Below are positions 48,027-58,670 of a DNA stretch of 64,000 nt, in pieces; position 1 is the stretch's first letter, and each line of letters opens with the position of its first letter. The notes beneath the pieces were generated by a model. That model was not told the DNA's origin and did no database searches. It saw nothing but the letters and a program-made list of their open reading frames with translations. The position numbers and the translations under genes are program-made. This stretch comes from Theobroma cacao (lineage: Eukaryota; Streptophyta; Magnoliopsida; Malvales; Malvaceae): assembly GCF_000208745.1 (NCBI RefSeq), contig NC_030856.1, positions 15,788,782-15,852,781 on the forward strand, read 5' to 3'.

Positions 48027-49208
48027 CATAGTACTATATTTACATATATAGTAGATTCAAAACTTTCTTGAAAAGGTTTGAACCAAATATTGAAACCAAT
48101 CCTTTTATCAATGTCATTTAAATCATGCAAAGGTAAATAAATCATAAAATATACTCACTTTATGTATTAAAGTACTTAAAAAGATTTACTCACTTACCTT
48201 GATACGAAGCAAATTTTTCCTAAGCTTCGATTGCCAAACCTTGCTTATTTTATGATTTTGAGTTTTAACAATCACCTAGCATAATAAATCCTACCATTAA
48301 CCTTATAGTTTCTATCAAACCCATTTTCGAAACTAGTCGAGTAATCAAATATTCTTCTTTTAGATTCCAAAAAGCTTCAAACCTTCAAACCAAAATCATT
48401 TATTTTGCCACCTTAAGTATCCTTACCTCTATAACCTTTTTGAAAAGTGAAAAGCCCCCAAAATACTCAACTTATTGAAGGATTGATAAGTTGAAATTTA
48501 TATAAATATAGGGTAAGGTAATAACCATGGGTTCAAAAGTAAAAACACTAAATCTCACCTTAGATTCAAGTTTGGAAGGTTGAGTCCTTGCTAAATTTGA
48601 TCTTGAAGGGTTGTACAAAGGTTTAGAGGCTGTTGGAGAGTGAATGGAGGATGAAGAAATGAATAATGAGAAGTAAGGCTCGAGTTAGGGATTATTATTT
48701 TTTCCAGCTAGACCTTAGGGATCAACCTTAGGGGTCTATCCCTCAATCTATTTTTTCTTCTCAAGGATGTAGGGATCGACCCTTTAACCTTAGGGGGTCA
48801 ATTCTTTTTATTTCTAATAGTTATTTTTAGGTTTTAACTTGTAAAGATTGACCCTTTAACAATCGAGTGTTGATCTTTTTGGTTCCAAAAGCTTTTTTAA
48901 GTATTTTATCTTCTAGGGGTCGACCCATTAACCTTTTGGGTCGATCTTTAACACTTCCAACAACTAATTTGAGCCAAAATACTTCTAGGGATCGACCCTT
49001 CATGCCATAACATGCAAAAATCTAATCTTTAGGTTTCCTTTCACTTACATTCTTTCAACCATCAATCATCCACAAATATAACACTTTATTATGAAGAAAA
49101 TTATAACCAAATGATTGAGAGAACTCATCCAATAATCAAATCAAAATATTGTTCATTAAATGCTCAAATTTTACCAAATTTCACTTAATGTAAAATCGGG
49201 GTTTCACA
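48027..49208 (-). mobile_element. LTR-like block, family D (probable solo LTR)
   Basis: A non-coding block inside the copia. Its right end reads ATCGGGGTTTCACA, so on the minus strand it starts TGTGAAACCCCG, in the style of the other LTRs. The left end is uncertain: TAATACATAG (TG decayed to TA?) preceded by AAAAC, versus TAAAC after the right end, would be a duplication with one mismatch. It carries palindrome array P4. Confidence 0.5.
48715..49003 (-). repeat. Palindrome array P4 (AGGG-TCGA-CCCT)
   Basis: Nine variants centred on TCGA near 48723.5, 48736.5, 48777.5, 48799.5, 48849.5, 48871.5, 48921.5, 48942.5 and 48993.5. Three pairs are spaced 21-22 bp. The clearest copies read AGGGATCGACCCTTT and AGGGGTCGACCC. 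Confidence 0.75.
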
Positions 49209-49272
49209 TAAACGTTTTCCCTAGTTAAATCTTATGATGGGTGGAACTATGGATTCATTATATAAAGGTAAT
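49209..49272 (+). pseudogene. Copia fragment between two LTR insertions
   Basis: A short remnant whose conceptual peptide LMMGGTMDSLYKGN resembles the segment between protease and integrase in copia polyproteins. It is followed by a G1-type solo LTR. Confidence 0.4.
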
Positions 49273-49936
49273 TGTTGGTCGGTTTAATACATGCAAGTGC
49301 ACTTGCCTGTACAAGTAATATAAAAGTAAATTGAGTATCGTTTTCCACAAAGATTTGTAACTATTCTTACTAAGTACTAAATTTATAACAAAATCTATCT
49401 AATCCAAGAACTCAATTTTGAATGGTTTATTAAACTAAAAATGATCTTTGAAACTAAGTAAACAATAAAGAATAGAGTTTCACTAAGAGAGATATTAATT
49501 CAAAAGCCTAGGATTATGGTATCTTTCAAAACTTCATTTGATATTAATCATTCTCCTTAGATTAGATTAATAGAATACATGGCTAACCTTGAATTCATAT
49601 TATTTACAAGTCTTTGTCTAGATCTTACACACATACCTTTTCAAAACTAATTCCATATGTCTATGCAAAATAATTAGAATATGCTCATTACGTTCGTGTT
49701 CTAATTTGGCTTTCTAAGATATTTAGGTATATGTCTATCCTAAATACAAAACTATCACTTAACTCTGAAATGAATAGAATATAAGCTATTTAAAACAATG
49801 GTCTATTCTAAACTCCCTCTATGGAGTTGCATTTAAAGACCCAAGACATTTTAACTTGTGATCAAGCAATGAAAAGCAACAAGTACAAAATTGAATAAAC
49901 CATGTGGCTAAATAACTCTATATAATAGAGTTATCA
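49273..49936 (-). mobile_element. G1-family solo LTR, internally deleted
   Basis: TGTTGGTCGGTTTAATAC... to ...AATAGAGTTATCA (664 bp), aligning with 20019-20313 joined to 22825-23150, then the terminal ~30 bp before 24199. About 1 kb of the family's LTR is missing between ATAAACCATGTG and GCTAAATAACTC. Flanks GTAAT and ATAAT fit a target duplication with one change. Confidence 0.8.
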
Positions 49937-50746
49937 ATAATGCTATGTCACTTCTCTTGTCTACAACAATATTAAGATCTCACTAATTAGAGAGTTACTA
50001 CAAAAGGATGAAGAAGTTTCTTGGGCATTGAATTCGATCAATTAATCTAGTTAGTATTATTTTTATTGTCAACTCACGTATCAAGAGCTGGGTATGTTTT
50101 TATATTCTAAATTACTACTATAGTGTATCTTGGATTAGTATAAATTTTTTATATATAAAGTTTAACATATTTTTCATCAATCCACTTAGTGCCACATCAT
50201 AGTATTGTTGCCCATAGGTCAACTTTTTATTTATATTAAATTAAGTGACCAATTGTTTTAAAAGCTTAGTTAATAGGAATGAATTCAATTATTATATAAA
50301 TTTAAATTTTAATGTTATGAAATTTAAGAGTTTGCATTTCATTGCACAGTAGTTCATATGTGAGTTTAGTTTTATTGCTTTTATTTGGTTTATCTGTTTA
50401 ATTTGTATATTTGTTGATTTCTTTTATTAATGTGGTGTGTAAAATGATATATTTTTCAAAATTAAAAAATGATTGAAATTTGAACTATTTAGAGTTTTCA
50501 ATTGTTTTTTTCAAAATTTGACCTTGTTTTAGAATTTAAAAAGAAGAAAAAAGCTGAAATTAAGTGGGTACATTGCGATACTGCATATAGAAAATTACTT
50601 AGATATGCTCCTTCACTAGCACAATAAGATCAACAAATATACGTTTCCTTCTTGTCAACATCTCCCACCAAAAATACTAGTAATAAACAATTATCAATAG
50701 TTTATATATATATATATATATATATCACCTTTGTAGAGTTAAAGCA
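49937..50746. other. AT-rich DNA with possible copia relic, no gene
   Basis: The first ~100 bp may still be the old copia (a frameshifted FLG-IEF segment like copia RT near 50015-50035). The rest is AT-rich and ends in a (TA)n run at 50703-50725. No other feature seen. Confidence 0.35.
50703..50725 (+). repeat. (TA)n microsatellite
   Basis: About 11 TA units next to the 215-bp tandem repeat. Confidence 0.9.
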
Positions 50747-51345
50747 TTTTGGAAGCTAGTGCCCTAGGCTCTTACTATTTTTTTCATTGTTGTAAAAGAT
50801 AAATTCTTTGTTCTCTTTGTGTGGATCGCGCGAGTCTTTAAGGAATATCTTATATGTAAGAAAGAGTCGCACATTTTTAAAGTTAATAATATTATTTTTT
50901 ATAAAAATTAAATAAATTCATAAAAAAATAATTGTGCTTGTAAGTATCTCCCTGGAAATTTTTTGGAAGCTAGTACTTTGGCTTCTTGCTATATTTTCCA
51001 TTGTTCTGAAAAACAAATTCTTTATTCTCTTTGCATGGATCGCGCGAGTCATTAAAGAAAATCATATAGGTAAGAAAGAGTCGCACGTTTTTGTAAAGTT
51101 AATAATATTAATTTTTAAAAAAATTAAATAAATTAATAAAAAATCATTTTGCTTGTAAGTATCTCCCTTCAAACTTTTTGGAAGCTAATACTTTACCCTC
51201 GTATTATATTCTTCATTGTTCTAAAAAATAAATTCTTTGTTCTCTTCTCAAGGATCGCGCAAGCCGTTAAAAACTATTCTATATGTAAGAAAGAGTTGCA
51301 CGCTTTTTAAAATTAACAATGCTAACTTTTTAAAAAAAAAAAACT
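50747..51345 (+). repeat. 215-bp tandem repeat, ~2.8 copies
   Basis: TTTTGGAAGCTA recurs at 50747, 50961 and 51176, giving a 214-215 bp period. Within each unit two blocks are best conserved, GGATCGCGCGAGTC and GTAAGAAAGAGTCGCAC, separated by about 21 variable bases; the rest is AT-rich. The last copy is truncated at a poly-A stretch. No coding potential. It lies about 170 bp upstream of the gene candidate at 51514. Confidence 0.9.
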
Positions 51346-51513
51346 AAGGAAAAAGTTTGATATTAATGTTATTTTATATTAAAATTAATATTTTGATTTT
51401 AACAAGCCGACCACCAACACCCAAAAAAGCAAAAACATAGTGAAGACCTGAAGAAAAAACCTCAGTGCCCTCTGCTTCTCTCACAATTTCTCCGGCCCCC
51501 TGTTAACACAAAC

Positions 51514-52086
51514 ATGAAGTGTTTTGAGACCGGCCAATCCTTAACCAACGAAACCTTAAGGTATAGTAAAATATAATTCTTTCTTTTGTGAAGTCCTTTA
51601 TTCATGAACAACTGTTTTCTTCTTCTTCTTCTACATGTGAATAAGACAAAACATTGACTTGACGACTGCAGTGTGAAGAAAAAAGGAAAGAAGCCCAGGG
51701 CTCCCAGGAAGGAAAGTGAACTGAGAGATTTGAAGCACAAGAAGCATACATGTTCTAAAAGGAGGTTTGAGGTTAGTTATGTAGCTAATTAACTTTTTTC
51801 TTTTTGCGGAATTGATTCCAACTTTTGAATGCTTTTTTGCCTTTTCCTGATTTGCTGATGATGCTTCCAAAACAAGAAAACGATGAAGAAGCAGAAAAGT
51901 TTGGAATCAACGATAGAAGATCTTAAGAAAGAAATGAACCACGAGGAGTTGCAGGAATACCAAGAAAAGCTGGGGCGATTCGAGCAGAACCTTGCCGAGA
52001 TTAGAATGCAATTCTCTCTGGCAAAAGAAATAAATGATGACGACCAGATTTTCTTGAATTCTATAATTGCTCTTTTGTTCCCTTGA
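51514..52086 (+). CDS. Putative small three-exon gene, Lys-rich coiled-coil protein (118 aa)
   Basis: Three segments splice in frame at consensus sites. Exon 1 is 51514-51560, with donor AAG|GTATAG. Exon 2 is 51672-51771, with acceptor TGCAG and donor GAG|GTTAGT. Exon 3 is 51877-52086, with acceptor ACAAG and stop TGA. Exon 2 encodes a very basic segment (KKKGKKPRAPRKESELRD), possibly a nuclear-localisation region. Exon 3 encodes a charged helix likely to form a coiled coil (TIEDLKKEMNHEELQEYQEK). A CT-rich leader precedes the ATG. The TGA may be secondary: a further donor at about 52093, an acceptor at about 52252 (TTTTTTCCACAG) and a donor at about 52288 would add an acidic exon. I do not recognise the family. 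Small size and lack of homology mean it could be a remnant. Confidence 0.4.
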
Positions 52087-52129
52087 AATGAAGGTGATTT
52101 ATTGGCCAGTTTCATTTTGTCATGGCAAA

Positions 52130-53179
52130 CCAGAAAAGGAGTTAATTAAAGAATAAAAAAACTTGGGCTAAAAGCCAAAGCAAAATACTTTTAATTGCTC
52201 TTCATTTTTTTCTAACTTTTAAAGTCCCTTCCTTGCTTCTTTTTTCCACAGGAGATGAAGGGAGGAGCAGTGAGGAACTAACTCCAGGTGATTAAAATTT
52301 CTTAATTGTAACTTTTAATGTGCTTGAACTTCATTTCTCTTTTTATTTCGTATGCTGAAATTATGCTTGTTTCGTTTCATTACTGGTTGAAATTATGTCA
52401 CAGTGTGACGATATTTTCAAGCATTTAATCATCGGAAATCCTTGGGAAAAAATTGGATAAGAAGTTTATGATCACAGGTCTCACTCACTAATGATCTTAT
52501 ACAATAAACTCCCAATCAATTAACATCCCAAGCAAATAGAATCATAATCCAATAATAAATTATACATACAAGATCTAAGAATTTAATGTGATTCTGCCAC
52601 TTTAACTTGCCCAGATCCAAAGATGAGAGAAAAGATTCGTTAGTTGTAACAAATTACAATCAACAAAGAAATCATCAACGCTCAACTCACAAAACAATCC
52701 CAAACCCAAACAAACATGACCATTCTCGCTCTGTTTCACTAAACACAATCACTCACAAAACCAAATTTACACATCCATGAACACTCTCCCTTAGAGTCAT
52801 GAGGTGTCTGGCCACCCTATCATGTGAACCTTACTACTTATAAACCAACAAATTTGTCCACCATGAATCACTTTCCTCTTAGATCTTTTGTCTAAGAAGT
52901 CTTCTTATCCATCAAGTAAACTTGTCTGCCAAATAAAGTTGATTACTAAGCAACATCTTCTAAACATAAAAAGAAAAATTTATCCCAACTAGTTGAGATT
53001 TGAGTCAGAATTTCTAACAGATGATAAAGCTAAATTAGCGACGAGATCAGAAAACATTAACTTGATGAAAATATATGTGCATTCCAAAAATTCTCGAAAG
53101 TTATGAGTATGGTGTTCGAGTCATACATGGGTGACAAGGGACGTCTATCACATCCAATTTTATATAACTTTTACGTGAA
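52130..53179. other. Non-coding region, repeat-like, no supported gene
   Basis: Includes the possible extra exon (about 52253-52288). A stretch at 52480-52960 has the texture of an LTR or untranslated region (AAGAATTTAATGTGATTC and many CAATC/CAAAC words). No boundaries or coding motif were found. Confidence 0.35.
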
Positions 53180-54090
53180 CTCTTCCACCACATACTTCCA
53201 TGTAATGGCTTTCATACCAGCTATATATTTTTGACAAAAAGTAATAAGGGTGTGGTATTCGGTGACCTCCACAATTCAAAGTATGAAGACCGTGAGAAAT
53301 AGTTTCTTAGGAGGTCTTCGATCAACTACATGGCCAGTATTATAATCACCCTTTCAAAGATAGATGCTCGGGGAAAGAGCAAGCTCCCTTATCCTGTGGA
53401 TTTTCTTGGTGCGCTTGTTCTACAACATTTTGGTGGGACTTCATCACTTATCACAAATTTTGTTAAAAATTATCCTCACTTATCACACTCATCATATCCT
53501 CTAGGGTACAAGTTTACCTTTTAACCATGTCATTTTGTTCAATACTACCAAGCATAGTGTGTTGGGGCACTATTCTTCAACTTTCTAAGTATTTGGCAGA
53601 CGGATCCTTTTGCTATCCTATTATGTCATGTTGCCATAATATTCATCACCTTTATCAAACTTGATATTAATGCTTTTTCCCAACTGTTTCTACACTTTAT
53701 TCTTAAATATCTTGAATTTATCACGAGTTTTAAACTTTTCTTTTTTAATTAAGAACAGAAAACCTTAGTGGAAAAAATCATCAATAAATGTCATAAAATA
53801 TCTACAATTCTAGACAATATGACTATAAGGTCCACTTATGCAACTGTAAGTAAGTTATAAGAAATTAGACCATCGATTTTATCATTTTCTCTTTATCTTT
53901 GTTAACTTACCCCAGAATAATTAACACGTCTCTAGGTCATTAGAAATAAGAATAAACAAGATGTTATCCTTTATTTATCTTTCTACTCTTTCCTTGGAGA
54001 TGTGGCTAAGTCTTTAATGTCATAACATGGAAGACATTTCTTTTATGCAAGGCTTTTGGAAACTCTTTCAACATAATATGAGTTGGCATA
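53180..54090 (-). pseudogene. Decayed copia pol (integrase region)
   Basis: Read on the minus strand, scattered frames keep Ty1/copia integrase text. YSHIV and CRYFMTFIDDF (near 53770-53830) belong to the catalytic core; QLGKSI and GDEYYGN (near 53640) surround the second catalytic Asp; IVPQHTML and QNDMVKR (near 53530-53570) match the conserved PGTPEQNGVAER region, and the Glu-bearing signature is altered. Many stops and frameshifts show an old insertion. No LTRs could be assigned. The 64-codon plus-strand frame at 53330-53524 is its antisense shadow. Confidence 0.75.
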
Positions 54091-54889
54091 TATATATTTG
54101 TCCGAGCTAAACAAATTCAAAATAATCCATGAGATAAGGACAATGGCCAATACCTTTTGAATCAATCTTATATAAATAATTGGATTTTTTTTCTTATTTC
54201 AAAAGCATAAGTAGCAATGTCTAAGATTAAAACAAAACTTAAATTCCATCTAAATGATGGTACATAGAAGTGTTTTCTAACGAAGTTTATGACTCGTGCT
54301 ATTTTATCATTATTTGAACAGAAAAAGGAATATTTTGTTAATATTTCAATTATTTCATTTTTTTTGTTGATGCAAAAAAAATAAAATAACAGATTATTTT
54401 AAATTACCAACTAAGATAATATTAATAATTAAATAAAAATAATTCTATAACCACCAAGGCAACTAAGGTATTTTTAGGAAAAGGCCAACTTTTGTTTTAG
54501 GAAAAAAAGCCAACTATTAAATTAATAGTTAAATACAAAAAACAAAAAGAAAATGAAAAAGGGGGAAAAATGAAAAAGGATCTTTAATTAGAGAAAGCTC
54601 TTAGGTTAAAGTAATCAATTATTCCTAATAAAATTAAATATTTATTATTTTGTATTAGCTTATTTTTTTAGTTTAAATTTCACTAGAACAACTATGTTAA
54701 AAATTAGATTCCTTATCTATGTCTAAAGAGTAGTCACACTTTTTTTAAACAAAAAATAGTTTAAATATTTTAAGTCATAATAAATAGTGAGTAATTATCT
54801 GAATATCAAAAACAAATATCTCATAAAAAGAACTGCATACATAAGTATCAATAATGATATTTAATTAGGCCTTTAATTCCACCAATCAT
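54091..54889. other. AT-rich DNA, no feature recognised
   Basis: Very AT-rich, with long A and T runs and no open frame of note. Confidence 0.5.
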
Positions 54890-55349
54890 GAATTAATCGT
54901 CTTTGGCTAAGTGATATTTTGATTGGGTTCCCGGTTGTGTTGATGTGTTTCTGGGTGTGTGGGGTGGGAATCTTTTGTTCTGGATATTTTGTTGTGAGGG
55001 AAGGGTTATTATGTTTCGTGTTTGCGCAGGATGTCAAAAAGAACTAATCCCAAAGCTTTAGGTGTTTGATGCTTTGGTCAGGGTCTGATTTTTGTGGGGA
55101 TTTTGGATCAAAGCAAATTGATGGTTGATCGTGAAAATTGTGTTGTACAGGAGGTGGGGATTTTGGGTTGCACAGGGAGATTCAGCTCATATTGAAAATT
55201 GATGGTTGATGGGTGCTGATTTTGCATTTAAGGGTGGGATGGCTGTTTGGGGATTCTGCGGTGGTTTAGTTCTTCAGGCCAAAACCCTCTTGTAACAACT
55301 CTGTTCCCTCTGTTTTCGATGAAATTCCAATTTTCAAGAAAAAAAAAAT
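54890..55349 (+). mobile_element. Poly(A)-ended retroposon (LINE 3' end or processed transcript)
   Basis: A G/T-rich block (GGTTCCCGGTTGTGTTG, then GGGGATTTTGG repeats) with a different composition from its surroundings. It ends CTCTTGTAACAACTCTG.., AATTCCAATTTTCAAG and a run of nine A. This resembles 3' untranslated ends of plant LINEs or a processed transcript. An AATAGTTTAA word follows the tail and also occurs near 54766; if that is the target duplication, the insertion starts there. Confidence 0.45.
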
Positions 55350-56366
55350 AGTTTAACGGATCGAAGCTATAAATCAACCAAACTAAAAACTACGATATTT
55401 TTCACTAAGTAAAATGATGTTGTTATGGTTCTTGTGACAAATTATAATATTAATTGTATCTAGAGATGAATTAATGAATTTTAAAAGTGAAAATTTATGA
55501 GTTCTATTATAAGTATATTGCAGAATGTGTACCTACTTTAAATGATTTATGACTTGCGGGATTATCCTATTTTGACATGTATATAATGATTCTTTAATTG
55601 TCTTTTGGTAGGATGCTTTCATAGTTTAGCTAATATATTGTAAAATTCATGAAGTTAATGTTTCTAAATGATTTATATGATGTGTACTCACTATGTAGTA
55701 GCTCACTCATTTCTTTACATGCTGCAGATGATTAAGTGCTAAGAGTTCCAAACTTGTGGTAAGGAGGAAATCAAACTTCGGGAGTTCTCCTTTTATCCAA
55801 TTAGAGTATATTTAGTTATCGAACATCAGTATCGTGACATGATTATTGTTTTAAGACTTTATATGGAGTGTAAACAATGTTGCTTGTTTGTCATTTCATT
55901 TTGTTTATTCGCTTGAAGATTTTAGATTGGTTTTTAAATTTGAATTTGGTTTAAATTAATTTATTGTGAGACTTTAAAGTAATATGATTGTGTTATGCTT
56001 TGGGTTCAAGGTGTAGGATAAATTAATTTCCACATTTGCCTTCAAAATGAGAGACCGTAACCCCGCCCTCCATTCATAGGTCAATTGAAATTTACAAGAA
56101 CCTAACCAATTGCCCCCTTTCAAGGACAACTTTAATATATAGAGACTTGAACCCATATACTTGGGATAGATGCAACCTTTGTGGACAAAACCATATACTT
56201 GAACCCATAATGAAGAGGACAATACCTTGCAAGTTAAACTGAGTATCTGAAAAGACTTCTTCTTTTATTAAGGATAGTTTCAGTGGCTTATTTTTATTCT
56301 ATTTTTTATTCTTTTTAATATTAACATTATATCTACCTAATTTAATTCAATTAAACTTATCATTAT
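55350..56366. other. LTR-like relic and AT-rich spacer
   Basis: 55680-55830 (GTAGCTCACTCATTTC, then ACATGCTGCAGATG) resembles the R-U5 text of gypsy LTRs, but no boundaries are visible. The minus-strand 82-codon frame at 55974-56222 has no family resemblance that I can see. Confidence 0.35.
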
Positions 56367-57178
56367 GACTTGTTACATTAAATCTCACACATTTACATCA
56401 ATATTTTAAAACTACTTATTTTACCTTTATAATTTTTTATGTTAATTCTTATAAGTTTAGGACAAGGTTTTTCAATTGTTAATTTTCACTATAATTATTT
56501 TTATCTTTATTATTTTCCTTTATAAATTAAAATTTGTAAGTCGTTAAATATTTTAATACAAGAATATACATTTACATTTTTAACTTTTAAAAAATTATAT
56601 TTATTTTGACTTATAGATTTGTTATATTAAATTTAATGCATTTACATCGATATTTTAACAATGTTTGTTTTAACTTTATAATTTTTTACGTTAATTCTTA
56701 TAGGTTTACATCAAGGTTTTTCAATTGCTAATTTTCACTATAATTATTTTTATCCTTATTATTATTCATTTATAAATTAAAATCTACAAACTGTATGTTA
56801 TACTTTTATCTCAACAATATCAATTTAAATGTTTAATTTTCCAAAAAAATATATTTATTTTGAATTAATTGACTTGTTATGTTAAATTTCATACATTTAC
56901 GTCAATATTTTGACAATGCTCGTTCCACTTTTATTATTTTTTACATTACTTCTTACAAGTTTATGTCAAGGTTTTTCAATTGCGAATTTTCATTATATGT
57001 ATTTTTATCCTTACTATTATTTCATTATAAATTAAAATTTGTAAACCGTTAAAAACTTTTAACTCAATAACATAAATTTAAATATTTAATTTTCACAAAA
57101 ATTATATTTTTTTTACTTAATTGACTTTTTACGTTAAATATTATAAATTTACACCAATATTTTGACAATACTTGTTTT
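56367..57178 (+). repeat. ~252-bp AT-rich tandem repeat, ~3.2 copies
   Basis: Landmarks recur at a regular distance: the TTGTTAYRTTAAAT word at 56370, 56619 and 56874, and CAAGGTTTTTCAATTG at 56463, 56712 and 56967 (periods 249 and 255 bp). The fourth copy is cut in the word TTGTTTT at 57178, where the next element begins. Units are about 80% A+T with no coding content; satellite-like. Confidence 0.85.
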
Positions 57179-58670
57179 GTTGGTCGCAATATAGTACTAG
57201 AGGGGGCTGAATAACACTTAAAAAAATATTTTGAAGGTAGCTCTTGAGTTTAAAAAACTTTTGAATGATTTGAAATGGAAAATTTGAAAACTTGTTGAGG
57301 TTAAAGAACACCAAGTAAAGCGAAGGTTAAGAGAAGTGGACATTCAGTCCCCTTGACCTACATCCACTATCTTGATCTTCCCAATCAAGTATTGCAACCC
57401 AATTTTACTAAACTAGTGGAATTAACAACTTCCACTAAGCTTTTACAAAGTGAGCTTCTAACTCAAGCTTTAAACCTTTACAAGGTTCCCTAAGCTTTCC
57501 AAAGTTTAATCTACCCTTTAAAGTGCTTCACACAATCTAAGTTAATAGGAGATAGAGAAAAGATGAAATACAATTGATCATCTAATTGATCTAAGATGAA
57601 CAAGTGTAAGCTCAAACACTTTTAAAAAGAATAAGAGTGAAATACACTTGAAAAGAGAACTTTTTGACTCTTCTAAGCTCAATCTTGCTTTTGGATGGTT
57701 TTTTCATGCATTTATGATTGTTTGAACCCTTTTTTATATTTGAAGAGTGAAATCTGGCCTTTAGAGTCAGTTTGAGAAAAATTTGGTTGTTATTTTGTCT
57801 TGTAGCGGCTTTTGAATTCAAGTCAGTTGGCCTTTTTTAATCGATTAAAATGGATTTTAATTAATTAAGATCTTTCTGTCTATCTTCCTATGCTTTAGGT
57901 TACTTGATTAAAGTTGGCCTTAGTTGATTAAAACCATTATGTCTGTCTCCATTGCTTCAAGTTAATCGATTAAACTTCTCTTTAATTGATTAATAGCTTT
58001 TTGTTTCCTGTTTAATCTATTAATCTGATGTTTAATTGATTAAAATCATCTTGGGTTCAATTTTTTTCACTTGGCGCCTTTCAATGGTCATTGCAAATTT
58101 GAATCTTCATTTTTGACGCTAAAGTACCTTTTGTTTGAATTTTAATCCATTAAACCCTATGGTTAATCGATTAATTCTGTTATAGCATATTTTAATGACG
58201 TTTTAATCAATTAAACCTTATGTTAATCGATTAAAAACTCTTAGTTTCTCTTAGTGTGCATTTTAGTGTTGTTTTAATCGATTAAACTTTGTGTTAATCG
58301 ATTGAAACCTTTTTGTCAAGCTTTAAATCCTTTCTTCTATCTTGTTTGATCGATCAAACTAAAATGTTGATCAATTAATATTCATAAAGTATCTATTATT
58401 TTGCTAGAATCTCTTTCTTTGGACTTGGGACTTATCATGGAGAATTTGGGATGTGAGATACACAACAATATACCAATTTTACCCCTACACACTTAAGTAA
58501 CATAGTTAAACTTTAAGGAATGAGGAATGTATTATTATCATAAAAAACACATGGAGTCAATAATCTCTCTCTTTTTTAGTGATGACAAAACACCCATAGA
58601 TTTAATAGTGTGATGTTTTTTTCTATGTTAAGTATGAACTATTTAAACTATCTTTATCCAAATTCGAAAT
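57179..58670 (+). mobile_element. LTR-like repeat carrying palindrome array P2
   Basis: Starts abruptly inside the 252-bp tandem repeat with TGTTGGTCGC.. and GTACTAGAGGGGGCTGAATA, a start common among plant copia-type repeats. Near its end TTTTAGTGATGACAAAACAC is also typical. It runs up to the SIRE-like LTR at 58671. Either it is an older LTR into which the SIRE-like element inserted (candidate TSD GAAAT at 58666-58670, partner outside the window), or it forms one long LTR with 58671-59895. The 69-codon minus-strand frame is incidental. Confidence 0.5.
57836..58380 (+). repeat. Palindrome array P2 (TTTAATCGATTAAA), 16 units in 8 pairs
   Basis: Dyad centres lie near 57842.5/57862.5, 57905.5/57925.5, 57967.5/57987.5, 58017.5/58037.5, 58147.5/58168.5, 58208.5/58228.5, 58279.5/58299.5 and 58351.5/58372.5. 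Within pairs the spacing is always 20 or 21 bp. Between neighbouring pairs it is mostly 50-73 bp, once about 130. Units vary at the two central bases while outer TTAA words are kept. Confidence 0.9.

Noticed and set aside
53330..53524. 64-codon plus-strand frame
   Set aside because: It is antisense to a decayed copia integrase on the minus strand.
57836..58380. Repeat-spacer array resembling a CRISPR
   Set aside because: Units are 14-bp palindromes with degenerate centres, spacers are short and irregular, and this is plant nuclear DNA without cas genes.
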